Shown: positions 35,415-44,218, counted from the first letter of the stretch. The stretch: 64,000 bases of DNA from an uncultured Desulfuromusa sp. (GCF_963675815.1 NZ_OY776574.1:1048001-1112000); one strand, 5' to 3'. A program made the numbers and translations. Notes: generated by a model not told the origin, from the sequence alone.

Positions 35415-36764
35415 CTATTTTTGATAATCAACCGGATTTTCCCGGTCATATTCAAGCACCTGATGACAACCAGGTGAACAGCTGCCGCCGGAAGCGGTTT
35501 TGACAAACCGGGTCGGGATACGCCAGTCCCCGAACTCGGCTCCCTCTTCACTCATCAGCTTTTCCGAATTGGCCGCATGGGGTTCATGACAGGCGCGGCA
35601 ACTACGCCCTTTGTATTTATTTGCAACATGGAGGTAGTGAAGATTCTGCTTTCCATTACGGAATTCCGTATAGATTGTCGTTTCAGCAAATCGAAGTAAG
35701 TTTTTATCGTGGCATTGGAGACAAAAATCATAGCTGCCTTTGGTGTAGGGATGATAGAAGCTCTTGGGATAAGCCCCGAAAAGCATACGGGTGTTATCTG
35801 ACCCGTGCGGATTATGACAAGCGGAACATTCACCATCAGCTAATGGCCTATGAAGCTCTCTTTTCCCTTGAATTTCTTTAGCAATATTATTCAGAGGTTC
35901 AGATTTACTGTAATCATCCTGACCGTGGCAGGAAAGACAGACATCTTTTTCAGGCAATGACAACAACGCCGGGTACTGAGAAAAATGTGCGGAATGACAA
36001 CCGCTGCACTTCTCAGGGCGATACAATGCCGCATGCTTAACTTTTGCTTTTTGAGCTTTAACTCCGACATCACGATGGCAGTCCATACACAGAGATTCGA
36101 CATCCTGACTCAATAACTTGGCAGCGGGAGCACTGTGAGGATTGTGACAGGTCGTACAGCTGGAATCCTCAACCGCAGCATGGATGATCGGCGCGTTCTC
36201 CATCCCATCTGCAATTTCTTCATGGCAACTTGTACAGAGTTTTTGAGGTGTTTTTTTCAGCAATCCCGATTGGTTGCTTTCATGGGGGTTGTGACATTGT
36301 GTGCAGGCACCAGCAACAGCTGGACCGTGACCATAGGCCGCAGTAAAAAGGTCCGCATCATGACAATTGATACAGAGTTCGGTCAGATTATGGTCTACCG
36401 GGAGAAGGGCAGGTCCAACATTTGAACCATGTGGATCATGACAATCGAGACAGTCTCCTTCAGCGACGGGAGAATGGACCGTAAGCTTTCTGCCAAACTT
36501 GTCATGACATTGATAACAGAGCCTGGCACCATTTTCGACCCGCTGAAAACTTTTCCCTCCAACAATTGGATGTTGTTCCTGAACCTGCTCATGACAGCTG
36601 CTGCAATCCCCTTCGGCCACAGGAGAATGACTATAAGCCAGCTGCGCCAGTTCCGCGTGGCAGTCGCTGGTTGAGCAGGTCTCAGCAGAAGAGTCCACAA
36701 TGAAAACCAGAATCATGAAACAACTCAGGACAGTGATTTTACCAGCGGCCGATAAACATTTCAT
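35415..36764 (-). CDS. 15-heme c-type cytochrome
   Basis: A 449-residue exported protein (signal peptide ending DSSA). I count thirteen CXXCH motifs, one CX4CH at the mature N-terminus (CSTSDCH) and one CX3CH near the C-terminus (CSPGCH). Most hemes come as doublets with the pattern CxxCHxPHxS followed about 25 residues later by LCxxCH, that is, repeated doubled-CXXCH modules. The start at 36764 (MKCLSAAGK) has AGGAG nine bases upstream; an in-frame ATG at 36773 is too close to it. It follows the NtrC-type regulator gene by 19 bases, so it is likely under that regulator's own transcription unit. Confidence 0.9.
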   Translation of the reverse strand: MKCLSAAGKITVLSCFMILVFIVDSSAETCSTSDCHAELAQLAYSHSPVAEGDCSSCHEQVQEQHPIVGGKSFQRVENGARLCYQCHDKFGRKLTVHSPVAEGDCLDCHDPHGSNVGPALLPVDHNLTELCINCHDADLFTAAYGHGPAVAGACTQCHNPHESNQSGLLKKTPQKLCTSCHEEIADGMENAPIIHAAVEDSSCTTCHNPHSAPAAKLLSQDVESLCMDCHRDVGVKAQKAKVKHAALYRPEKCSGCHSAHFSQYPALLSLPEKDVCLSCHGQDDYSKSEPLNNIAKEIQGKRELHRPLADGECSACHNPHGSDNTRMLFGAYPKSFYHPYTKGSYDFCLQCHDKNLLRFAETTIYTEFRNGKQNLHYLHVANKYKGRSCRACHEPHAANSEKLMSEEGAEFGDWRIPTRFVKTASGGSCSPGCHQVLEYDRENPVDYQK

Positions 36765-36783
36765 TGCGATCATCTCCTGCGTC

Positions 36784-38262
36784 TTATTTTCCGGGAACAA
36801 CCTTGGCAGAGCGCCTATCTTTGTCTTCTTTCTCAGGGACCGAAATAGCGGCTGGCTGAGCCGGATATTTTTCGAGCCCAAATTTTTTCCGCCGATAACG
36901 AAGCGTATCGAGAGTCATTCCCAAACATTTGGCAGCCTTGGTCTGATTACCATCGTAACGGGAGAGAGCCTGCTTAATATATTCTTTCTCAACCTCTTCG
37001 ATATTGATACCTTCCGGCGGTAGCAGAATTGTTGATTCAGCAGGAAGAGAACAGCCATAGAGACAACCGCCTTCACGAAGATGTTCCGATCCGGGGAACA
37101 CACAGAAATTATCTGTCGATAAAATTTGCCCTTGCTCCAACATCATTGCGCGCTCAAGAGCATTGCGCAATTCCCGGACATTTCCCGGCCAGTTATGGGC
37201 CATCAGCACCTTTAAAGCATCACTTGAAATCCCTTTAACTGAGCGTCCATACTCTTTATTCAGCCGATCAATGAAATATTCAACCATACTCGGAATACAT
37301 TTTTTCCGCTCACGTAAAGGCTTTAAAACGATAGACATCATATTGAGTCGATAAAATAAATCACCACGGAAGGACCCCTCTTCAACCATGGCAGCCAAAT
37401 CTTGATTTGTCGCAGCAATAATGCGGATATTTGTCTCAACGTCTTCCTGTCCACCCAAACGTCGAAACTTCCTATTGTCAATAACCTTAAGAATTTTCGC
37501 CTGCATACTTAAAGGCATATCACCAATTTCATCCAGAAAAACGGTGCCCCCTTCCGCCTGTTCAAAAATACCAACCTCCCGGCTGGCAGCATCAGTGTAT
37601 GCCCCCTTCTCATGACCAAACAATTCATTTTCCAGCAATTTATCAGGAATAGAAGCACAGTTTAATTCAATCAGAGGAGCATTCTTCCGGGCACTCTGAG
37701 AATGGATAGCGTGGGCGACCAATTCTTTACCCGTACCACTCTCACCCAGAATAAGGATGGTCTTACAATCATTTCGGGCACAGAGGTTGATGGTCTTAAA
37801 TAGATCCACCATCGAGGGGCAATTCCCAACTAACTGATCTTGTTCATATTTTTTCCTGAGTTTTTTTTCTGTAGGCTTAACCTCTTTGCTGAGATCTTTT
37901 TTAACAAATATTTTCTGTATCGATCTCTCCACCATGTCAACATTAAAAGGCTTTCCTATGTAATCCTCCGCTCCCAGACTAAACGCTTGAAAAGCCAGGT
38001 CCGAATGGTAGTTTGATGTCATGATAACAACAGGCAAATCCTTATTCTCCAACTTGATTTCTTCCAGAAGTTGCAGTCCTTCAATATCCGGAAGAGCGGC
38101 ATCCAGAATAACGAGATCAGGCAAAAAACTCTTTAATTTCAGGCGTGCCTCTGCACCGCTATTTGCAATCTCAGCGGTACTCCCGATGCGTTTAAGCATT
38201 TTAGCCAATGTCCAGCACACCAAATTTTCATCATCGACAACTAAAACTCGACCTATATCCAT
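36784..38262 (-). CDS. Sigma-54-dependent NtrC-family response regulator
   Basis: A 492-residue activator in three parts. The receiver (1-120) has phospho-Asp in LVILDAALPD and Lys in IGKPFN. The AAA+ domain (about 140-380) has Walker A GESGTGKE, the sigma-54 contact loop GAYTDA in place of the usual GAFTGA, Walker B GGTVFLDEIGDMPL and GNVRELRN. A Fis-type HTH (about 440-470, NQTKAAKCLGMTLDTLRYRRKK) ends it. The GAYTDA variant keeps the key Thr. It lies within the cytochrome cluster, abutting the 6-heme gene upstream, and probably drives the two sigma-54 promoters near 19.8 and 35.2 kb. No kinase is adjacent. Confidence 0.95.
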   Translation of the reverse strand: MDIGRVLVVDDENLVCWTLAKMLKRIGSTAEIANSGAEARLKLKSFLPDLVILDAALPDIEGLQLLEEIKLENKDLPVVIMTSNYHSDLAFQAFSLGAEDYIGKPFNVDMVERSIQKIFVKKDLSKEVKPTEKKLRKKYEQDQLVGNCPSMVDLFKTINLCARNDCKTILILGESGTGKELVAHAIHSQSARKNAPLIELNCASIPDKLLENELFGHEKGAYTDAASREVGIFEQAEGGTVFLDEIGDMPLSMQAKILKVIDNRKFRRLGGQEDVETNIRIIAATNQDLAAMVEEGSFRGDLFYRLNMMSIVLKPLRERKKCIPSMVEYFIDRLNKEYGRSVKGISSDALKVLMAHNWPGNVRELRNALERAMMLEQGQILSTDNFCVFPGSEHLREGGCLYGCSLPAESTILLPPEGINIEEVEKEYIKQALSRYDGNQTKAAKCLGMTLDTLRYRRKKFGLEKYPAQPAAISVPEKEDKDRRSAKVVPGK

Positions 38263-39180
38263 TTAATTAGCCCTCGCCTTCCTGCGATAGTCCTTGATGC
38301 GTGGGTGGCAGCGACTACAGCCATTCATTGGAAAAGCAACATTCATATGGCAAGCGCCGCAAAATTGACCATAAAGATTCGATTCTTTATCAAACGCAAT
38401 GGTTCCAGCCTGTTTAATAGAAAACAGATCAGGATGGCAGTTGGAACAATCTAGCCATTTCATATGTTCTGCATGGGGGAAACGAACGATAACGCTGGGC
38501 AGTGCCGTGGTCCAGTACATGGATTGTTCGAGATGACGGGGCAATGGCATACCAGGCATCATATCCTCGCCGGGAAGAGATCTCTGTGGCCGAACCAGGT
38601 CCTGTTCGATAGCTTCAACCCAGTTGATACGATCTCCATATGTTGTTTGAGGAAGGGAAATCGCACCCTCAAGAGCTTTATGTGGAGGATATGTTCGCTC
38701 ATTCGAGCTGATGTCTTGATGACAAGCGTCACAGGCAAATTCAGTAGAGAACGCAATGGTGCCATTATGGCAAGCACCACAATAGCGCCCCTCAAGGTAG
38801 TCCTCACGGGTAATGTCTGTTTGCCCTTTCGACAGACTGAATTCCAGTTCAGTATGACAGACCTCGCAGGTAAAATGACGCCTATGAGTTTGATGGGAAA
38901 AAACCACGGGCTTACTCCCATATTTCTTTACCCGGCGATCAAGAATAATATCTCCATAGTATTCAGGCTTGCCGTTATAGGAGATCATCTCAATCAGCCT
39001 TCCCAGTTCGAACCTGCTCAGTGGTGCGTTGGCGTAGGTTTTTTTTATGATCCTGTTACGCGCGACCGGTTCAATCGGTTCGTCGGAAAGCGGGAGAGAA
39101 CCAGCACAAGCACAAACAAACAGGAAGAGAATGCCGGCAACTCCCCACCTCCCTTTATGGATATTCTTGCGACCCTTCAT
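38263..39180 (-). CDS. 6-heme c7-type cytochrome, likely lipoprotein
   Basis: A 305-residue exported protein with six CXXCH motifs in two groups of three, each resembling a c7-type triheme domain. Each domain has a VxFxHxxH motif (VVFSHQTHRRHFTCEVCH; VRFPHAEHMKWLDCSNCH), then YCGACH or FCGACH, then CDACH or CSRCH. The hydrophobic N-terminus followed by CACAGS suggests a lipoprotein, but the lipobox is imperfect. The start is taken as ATG 39180, directly after the stop of the upstream homologue; the open frame reaches 39273 without family sequence. It is paralogous to the preceding gene. Confidence 0.88.
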   Translation of the reverse strand: MKGRKNIHKGRWGVAGILFLFVCACAGSLPLSDEPIEPVARNRIIKKTYANAPLSRFELGRLIEMISYNGKPEYYGDIILDRRVKKYGSKPVVFSHQTHRRHFTCEVCHTELEFSLSKGQTDITREDYLEGRYCGACHNGTIAFSTEFACDACHQDISSNERTYPPHKALEGAISLPQTTYGDRINWVEAIEQDLVRPQRSLPGEDMMPGMPLPRHLEQSMYWTTALPSVIVRFPHAEHMKWLDCSNCHPDLFSIKQAGTIAFDKESNLYGQFCGACHMNVAFPMNGCSRCHPRIKDYRRKARAN

Positions 39181-39181
39181 T

Positions 39182-39961
39182 TTACATGCTGACAGGTTTG
39201 GAATGGCATAAGGAGCAGTCATTGACCTGGAACGCCACGGTGCGATGACAACGGCCACATAAATTTCCATCAATGATTGCTTGCATGTTTATCTCAGTTG
39301 TGCCGTTTTTCAATTTAAAAGGTTCGGGGTGACACATACCACACCCGTTCCAGGCAACATGTTTACTATGCGAAAAAATGATATTCGGCAAACCGGAAAG
39401 GCTAGGCTCAAGAGGCTCGTCTCGTTGGTTGGTGATAAAATCTTCCCGTCCCATGGAAATTCCGGGAAGCTGATCTTTCAATTGAATCAGGCCCTCTTCT
39501 TCAGCCTTCATCCAATCAATTTTGTTACCATACTTGGCGCGCGGCATCGTTTTCTGAAAAGCGTAAAATGCCTTTTTGGCTGCCCGCTTTGTTTGCACTA
39601 AATGAGCGGCATCCTTGGCATGACAATTCGTGCAGGATTTTATTGTAAAGGCCTCTTTCCCATTGTGGCAGGCACCACAATAACGGCCAGCCTGGTTATC
39701 TTCTTCAACGATGTCAGTTTCGCCCGCTATCTGGGAAAACTCCAGATCAACATGACAAAGACGACAGGTATATTTATCCCGGTGGGTCCAATGCCGAAAA
39801 ATAACTGTGCCACTTTCAGAATCAGCCCCTGAACTCTGCATTGTAATATCACCATATTGATAGCTTTTTATCACTATGGCACGACTTTCTTGCAGCGATC
39901 CCCCGATAAAAACAGCGATCAGTAGTACAGTGCTAAAAATTGTGGCAGCAGTTGCTTTCAT
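39182..39961 (-). CDS. 6-heme c7-type cytochrome
   Basis: A 259-residue exported protein made of two triheme c7-like domains (CRLCH, CGACH, CTNCH; CGMCH, CGRCH, CSLCH). Each is introduced by xxFxHxxH (VIFRHWTHRDKYTC; IIFSHSKHVAWNGC). The spacing GRYCGACHNGKEAF is the same as in the next gene, GRYCGACHNGTIAF, so the two are tandem paralogues. The start at 39961 has AAGGA eight bases upstream; the ATG at 39970 lies directly on that site. It is the first gene of a unit that continues through the regulator to the 15-heme gene. A periplasmic role is inferred. Confidence 0.9.
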   Translation of the reverse strand: MKATAATIFSTVLLIAVFIGGSLQESRAIVIKSYQYGDITMQSSGADSESGTVIFRHWTHRDKYTCRLCHVDLEFSQIAGETDIVEEDNQAGRYCGACHNGKEAFTIKSCTNCHAKDAAHLVQTKRAAKKAFYAFQKTMPRAKYGNKIDWMKAEEEGLIQLKDQLPGISMGREDFITNQRDEPLEPSLSGLPNIIFSHSKHVAWNGCGMCHPEPFKLKNGTTEINMQAIIDGNLCGRCHRTVAFQVNDCSLCHSKPVSM

Positions 39962-40531
39962 TTTTGACATCCTTTGTAAGAGGGTGAAGGTTGAAAATTA
40001 TTTTCATCTCAGCACAATAAGTCACAAACGATTTCATCAGCTCCAGGAACTTCAACGCAATGTCCGGCAAGCCGGACGATATTCAGTCATGATGATGATT
40101 TGCTTTAATCCACCGGTCAAGAATCCAAAGGGAAGAGCTTTCCGGACAAACGATCTATCACACCGTAAGTATAGCCAACTATTTCATTAATGCATCCAGA
40201 ACAGCCGATTCAATTTCAGCAAAGAATATGGTCTATTTATAGTCTTAACGTTTACCAGAGCAAAAGGTTGACAATTTTTTTCAATCAGTTGACTCGCCAT
40301 TTGCAATACAAGTGATCTCGGAAAAAAATCTGCCGTCGTCCATGAAAAGGTGCAAATCTGTCCCCGCAGGTTCATCTTCCAGATTCGATTTTCTTTCAAA
40401 ACGATTCAGCAGATTTGCCAACGATACTGCGGTCACCGTTTCTGGTGCCGGGCCACTTCTTGGCATTTTTCATGCTTATCATAATGTTCATATTTTTTCG
40501 GATTATTCTTCACAGGAGCCAATTCCCCATT
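39962..40531. other. Divergent intergenic region with an operator-like palindrome
   Basis: About 570 bases with no supported gene. A perfect palindrome GTCCGGC-AA-GCCGGAC (40062-40077) lies about 100 bases upstream of the c7 genes and could be an operator. No sigma-54 sequence with correct spacing was found on the minus strand. Other short frames here lack any protein-like pattern. Confidence 0.55.
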
Positions 40532-42106
40532 ATGACTGACCAAAAACAAAAGCTGTTCAGAGCTCTCATTGACGTTGGTAAAGAGCTTGCCACGATAACG
40601 GATCTTGACTTTTTACTGCCGCGAATTCTCGAGATTTCCCAGGAAGTTTTCCTTTTTGATAATGCCATTATCCGTCTGCTCACAAGTGACGGAAAGGCGC
40701 TGGAAACTGTTGCGTCCTTCGGTTACAGCCAGGAAGCGGTAGAGAATCCGATCTATCTGGGACAGGGCATCATGGGCAAGGCAGCGCAGTTTGGTAAACC
40801 CTACCTGATCCATAATGTCAGTCATACAGATGATTATATTCCAGGGATTGAAGCGGCCAGGTCAGAGCTGGCTGTTCCGCTCATTGCCAGAGATCGGGTC
40901 ATTGGAGTGTTCAACGTCGAAAATCAACAACCGGATGCTTTTACTGCAAGTGATTGTGACGCACTTTCGCTGTTGGCCGGACAGGCAGCCATAGCGATTG
41001 ACAACGCCAATCTGTACCAGGATTTATGTCGCGTATCGCGGGAAAAAAACAACCTTAATCACCTCAACGACAAGATTCTGTCAAGCATCAGCCTGGGTCT
41101 GTATACAATAGACAGAAAGATGAGGATCACCTCGTGGAATGACAGTATGGCCTTAATGACTCACATTCCGGCCGAAAAAGCCTTGGGGCGCAAACTGCTG
41201 GAAACATTCCCAACTCTTGAAAAAGAGGGGATAGCTGAGCGCTTGCGGCGGGTTTTACGAACAGGAGAAGCTGCAGAGTTACGCCTCCTCCACCGCGGGC
41301 ATGCGGGAGAAAACCGTTTGCAAAAAAGACGTTTAGCGCCTTTGAAAGAGAATGGAAAAACACAGGGTGTCGTAGTTGTCGTCGAGGATATAACTGAATT
41401 TGAACAACTCCTGGCACAGACAATTCAATCTGAAAAACTCGCTGAAGTCGGCCGTATGAGTACAGGTATTGCCCATGAAATCAATAACCCGCTGGCAGTT
41501 ATCAGCTTTGCCAGTCAGATCCTGCTCGATAACAACAATCTGACTCCGGAACAACAAGAGCTTGTGGAACGTATTGACAACGAAGTCGAACGCCTGAAAG
41601 GGCTGAGTTCTGAACTGCTTTCTTACTCTTCAGGAGCCCAGGATGAAAAACGTCAACCGACCGATATCAACACAACAATGAGAGAAGTTCTGACATTGAT
41701 GCGTTATGAGTTAAACAAAAAACAGATCACCTCAGGTGAAAATTTAAATCCGATTCCCCTGCTCAATATTGACAAGAACAAATTCAAGCAGATTTTTATC
41801 AACCTGATCCTGAACGCTGTCCAAGCTATGGATAAAGGGGGACGAATTGAAATATCGACTGGTGTATGCCGTGACAAAAGCATCTTTATTCAGTTCTGTG
41901 ATAATGGCCCCGGCATCCCCGACAAGTTGAAACAAAGAATTTTTGATCCCTTCTTCACCTCCCGTAAAGATGGTCAAGGTACCGGGCTGGGACTTTATTT
42001 ATGTCGTAAAATTATTTCAGAGTACGATGGGTCTTTAACCGTGACTGACGTGCCTGATGGGGGAAGCTGTTTCGAGATCAAAATGACTGCGGACAACACC
42101 ATGTAA
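40532..42106 (+). CDS. GAF-PAS sensor histidine kinase (candidate GnfK)
   Basis: A 524-residue cytoplasmic kinase. Its GAF domain (about 15-165) contains YLGQGIMGKAAQFGKPYLIHNV. A PAS domain (about 185-295) starts ISLGLYTIDRKMRITSWND. The HisKA domain has the H-box TGIAHEINNPLAVISF, and the ATPase domain has N-box NLILNAVQAM, DNGPGIP, FDPFFTS and GTGLGLYLCRKI. A start at 40532 (MTDQKQKLF) is chosen; the frame is open to 40415 and would add a hydrophobic helix, so membrane anchoring cannot be excluded. It sits upstream of glnK-amtB and the ANTAR regulator. In Geobacter a kinase/ANTAR pair (GnfK/GnfR) controls nitrogen-fixation genes, which suggests its partner. Confidence 0.85.
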   Translation: MTDQKQKLFRALIDVGKELATITDLDFLLPRILEISQEVFLFDNAIIRLLTSDGKALETVASFGYSQEAVENPIYLGQGIMGKAAQFGKPYLIHNVSHTDDYIPGIEAARSELAVPLIARDRVIGVFNVENQQPDAFTASDCDALSLLAGQAAIAIDNANLYQDLCRVSREKNNLNHLNDKILSSISLGLYTIDRKMRITSWNDSMALMTHIPAEKALGRKLLETFPTLEKEGIAERLRRVLRTGEAAELRLLHRGHAGENRLQKRRLAPLKENGKTQGVVVVVEDITEFEQLLAQTIQSEKLAEVGRMSTGIAHEINNPLAVISFASQILLDNNNLTPEQQELVERIDNEVERLKGLSSELLSYSSGAQDEKRQPTDINTTMREVLTLMRYELNKKQITSGENLNPIPLLNIDKNKFKQIFINLILNAVQAMDKGGRIEISTGVCRDKSIFIQFCDNGPGIPDKLKQRIFDPFFTSRKDGQGTGLGLYLCRKIISEYDGSLTVTDVPDGGSCFEIKMTADNTM

Positions 42107-42217
42107 CCAAATCAAGTCTGCTTATTTTTTGTTCATCCTCTACCATTTTTGTATAAAAAAAAGACATACGGTCGAAAAAAAACAGGCTTTCCCCGCAAAA
42201 AATCTATTTTTTATTTT

Positions 42218-42233
42218 TGGTATGAAGGCTGCA
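42218..42233 (+). promoter_or_regulatory. Sigma-54 promoter of glnK-amtB
   Basis: TGGTATGAAGGCTGCA with GG (42219-42220) and GC (42231-42232) exactly 10 bases apart. The predicted start is near 42244, leaving a leader of 140 bases with two terminator-like hairpins. Confidence 0.75.
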
Positions 42234-42265
42234 AACAAGAGTTTTTTGAATATTTAAATTCATAA

Positions 42266-42355
42266 CTCCGTGGGATTAACGGAGCTGTTTTTTATAAGGC
42301 ATGCATCGAGCAAAGGCGCTCCTGACTCCCTGGGTGGAGTTGGTGCGCCTTTTTT
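42266..42355 (+). promoter_or_regulatory. glnK leader attenuator, candidate ANTAR target
   Basis: A first hairpin, CTCCGT/ACGGAG (42266-42284), is followed by six T. A second hairpin, GAGC-AAAGGC-GCTC (42308-42321), has a hexaloop with A at position 1 and G at 4. It overlaps the left arm of a terminator, AGGCGC (42314-42319) with GCGCCT (42345-42350), that also contains ACTCC/GGAGT and ends in six T. The second hairpin and the terminator cannot form together. The first loop is not canonical. Confidence 0.55.
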
Positions 42356-42384
42356 CATAACTACTTTCATAGGAGAACTTCAGG

Positions 42385-42723
42385 ATGAAGAAAGTTGAAT
42401 GCATCATCAAACCGTTCAAGTTGGACGATGTCAAGGCAGCGATCACCGAGATGGGACTCAGCGGCATGACGGTCAGTGAAGTCCGTGGATTCGGACGCCA
42501 AAAAGGACACACCGAATTGTATCGCGGAGCCGAGTATCAGATTGATTTTATCCCCAAGATCAAGATCGAACTCGTTGTTGCAGATGATCAGGTCGATGCT
42601 GTTGTGGCAGCCGTCCAGCGTGAAGCCAGTACCGGACGGATTGGCGACGGCAAGATTTTTGTCAGCGCAATAGAGCAGTCCGTCAGGATCCGTACCGGCG
42701 AATCCGGTGAAGATTCTCTCTAG
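42385..42723 (+). CDS. glnK: Nitrogen regulatory protein P-II
   Basis: A 112-residue PII signal protein that reports nitrogen and energy status and gates AmtB. The T-loop GHTELYRGAEYQIDFIPK carries the uridylylated Tyr51 (YRGAEY), and the B-loop TGRIGDGKIF binds ATP. An AGGAG site lies upstream. It is directly ahead of amtB, the standard glnK-amtB pair, and under a sigma-54 promoter with an attenuated leader. In nitrogen fixers PII proteins also control DraT/DraG, whose genes follow. The name glnK rather than glnB rests on linkage to amtB. Confidence 0.96.
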   Translation: MKKVECIIKPFKLDDVKAAITEMGLSGMTVSEVRGFGRQKGHTELYRGAEYQIDFIPKIKIELVVADDQVDAVVAAVQREASTGRIGDGKIFVSAIEQSVRIRTGESGEDSL

Positions 42724-42774
42724 GTATTAATCCAGCAATTATTAAAGTTTCAGTCATAAAAAAGGAGATTTGAG

Positions 42775-44127
42775 ATGAAAAAGTTCATGATTTTATTCGC
42801 TGGGTTATTGCTGTTACCCACTCTGGCTCTTGCCGAAGACGCCCCGGTTTCCGAGATGTCTTATATCCTCAACACCTTTTCCTTTCTGGTGATGGGAATC
42901 CTGGTCATGTGGATGGCTGCCGGATTCGGCATGCTGGAATCAGGTCTGGTCCGCTCAAAGAATGTCGCGACCATCTGCCTGAAAAATATCTCCCTGTTCG
43001 GTATCGCCGGAATCCTCTTCTACCTGGTCGGTTACAATCTGATGTACGCCGGTGTTGACGGTGGCTTCATGGGCAGTTTCGGCCTCTGGGGTGCAGACGA
43101 TGCCGCCGCAGCCGCCGGAGACTACTCCTCCGGTTATTCTGCCGCCTCCGACTGGTTTTTCCAGATGGTCTTTTGTGGTGCCGCCTGTTCCGTTGTCTCC
43201 GGTTGTGTTGCTGAACGGATCAAACTCTGGTCGTTCCTGGCCTTCTGTGTTGTTCTCTGTGGCATCATCTATCCGATCCAGGGATCCTGGGGCTGGGGTG
43301 GCGGTTGGCTCTCAGAAATGGGTTTTTCTGACTATGCCGGATCCACCATTGTCCACTCCGTCGGTGGCTGGGCCGCCCTGACCGGCGCCATCATTCTGGG
43401 TGCCCGCAAAGGCAAATACAGCAAATCAGGTCAAGTTAATCCCCTTCCCGGTTCCAATATCCCACTGGCAACCCTGGGAACCTTCATCCTGTGGATGGGA
43501 TGGTATGGATTTAACGGTGGTTCCGTTCTCGCTCTGGGCGATGCCGCTTCCGCTATCGAAATGTCCAACGTTATGGTCAACACCAACATGGCCGCCTGTG
43601 GCGGGATGATTGCCGCCATGATCATGGTTCAGATTCTGTATAAAAAAGTTGACGTCACCATGGCCCTCAACGGTGCCCTGGCCGGTCTGGTCTCCATTAC
43701 CGCCGGTCCGGCCACACCCTCCCTCGGTGCCGCCACCCTCATCGGTGCCGTCGGTGGTGTTCTGGCGGTGCTGGCCGTCCCCTTCTTTGATAAACTGAAG
43801 ATTGATGACGTTGTTGGTGCTCTGTCTGTTCACCTTGTGTGTGGCATCTGGGGAACCCTGGCCGTTCCTATCACGGATGGTGAAGCCAGCTTTGTGACCC
43901 AGTTCATTGGCGTTGTGGCCACCGGAGCCTTCGTGATCATCACCTCCTCGATCGTCTGGCTGGCCTTGAAATACACCATTGGTATCCGGGTGAGTGAAGA
44001 AGAAGAGATGCTGGGTTGTGATTCCTGTGAAATTGGTATGGAAGCTTATCCTGATTTCCAACGTGTCAGCATTGGTGGCTCTTCGGGGATCTCGGGGTAT
44101 ACATCTGCTCCCGATTCCAGAAGTTAG
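42775..44127 (+). CDS. amtB: Ammonium transporter AmtB
   Basis: A 450-residue inner-membrane ammonium channel. An N-terminal signal-like segment (FMILFAGLLLLPTLALA) precedes eleven helices. The twin pore histidines are in STIVHSVGGWAALTGA and SVHLVCGIWGTLA. Other family stretches are MAAGFGMLESGLVRSKN and TFILWMGWYGFNGGS. The C-terminal cytoplasmic tail contains the GlnK-binding region (RVSEEEEMLGCDSCEIGMEAYPDF). It is 51 bases after glnK, so the two are cotranscribed. It recovers leaked ammonium and signals ammonium shock to the nitrogenase switch-off system. Confidence 0.97.
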   Translation: MKKFMILFAGLLLLPTLALAEDAPVSEMSYILNTFSFLVMGILVMWMAAGFGMLESGLVRSKNVATICLKNISLFGIAGILFYLVGYNLMYAGVDGGFMGSFGLWGADDAAAAAGDYSSGYSAASDWFFQMVFCGAACSVVSGCVAERIKLWSFLAFCVVLCGIIYPIQGSWGWGGGWLSEMGFSDYAGSTIVHSVGGWAALTGAIILGARKGKYSKSGQVNPLPGSNIPLATLGTFILWMGWYGFNGGSVLALGDAASAIEMSNVMVNTNMAACGGMIAAMIMVQILYKKVDVTMALNGALAGLVSITAGPATPSLGAATLIGAVGGVLAVLAVPFFDKLKIDDVVGALSVHLVCGIWGTLAVPITDGEASFVTQFIGVVATGAFVIITSSIVWLALKYTIGIRVSEEEEMLGCDSCEIGMEAYPDFQRVSIGGSSGISGYTSAPDSRS

Positions 44128-44167
44128 GATCGTTTCCAAGTATTACGCTCAATCAACTTAACCCTTT

Positions 44168-44200
44168 CGGGAGCTGTCCATGAAAAATGGACAGCTCCCG
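44168..44200 (+). promoter_or_regulatory. 12-bp perfect hairpin at the start of the ANTAR regulator gene
   Basis: CGGGAGCTGTCC (44168-44179) pairs perfectly with GGACAGCTCCCG (44189-44200). The nine-base loop contains an ATG in frame with the regulator, and the left arm contains its GGGAG ribosome site. No T-run follows. It would either hide that start or serve as an amtB-regulator processing point. Confidence 0.75.
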
Positions 44201-44218
44201 GCCGTTGCAGGAAGTCCC

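Noticed and set aside
36765..36881. N-terminal extension of the 15-heme cytochrome from 36881
   Set aside because: It overlaps the end of the upstream regulator gene and places the signal peptide internally; 36764 has AGGAG at proper distance.
43426..44139. 237-residue minus-strand frame opposite amtB
   Set aside because: It is a mirror of the GC-rich amtB codons, with low-complexity Gly/Asp/His content and no family resemblance or ribosome site.
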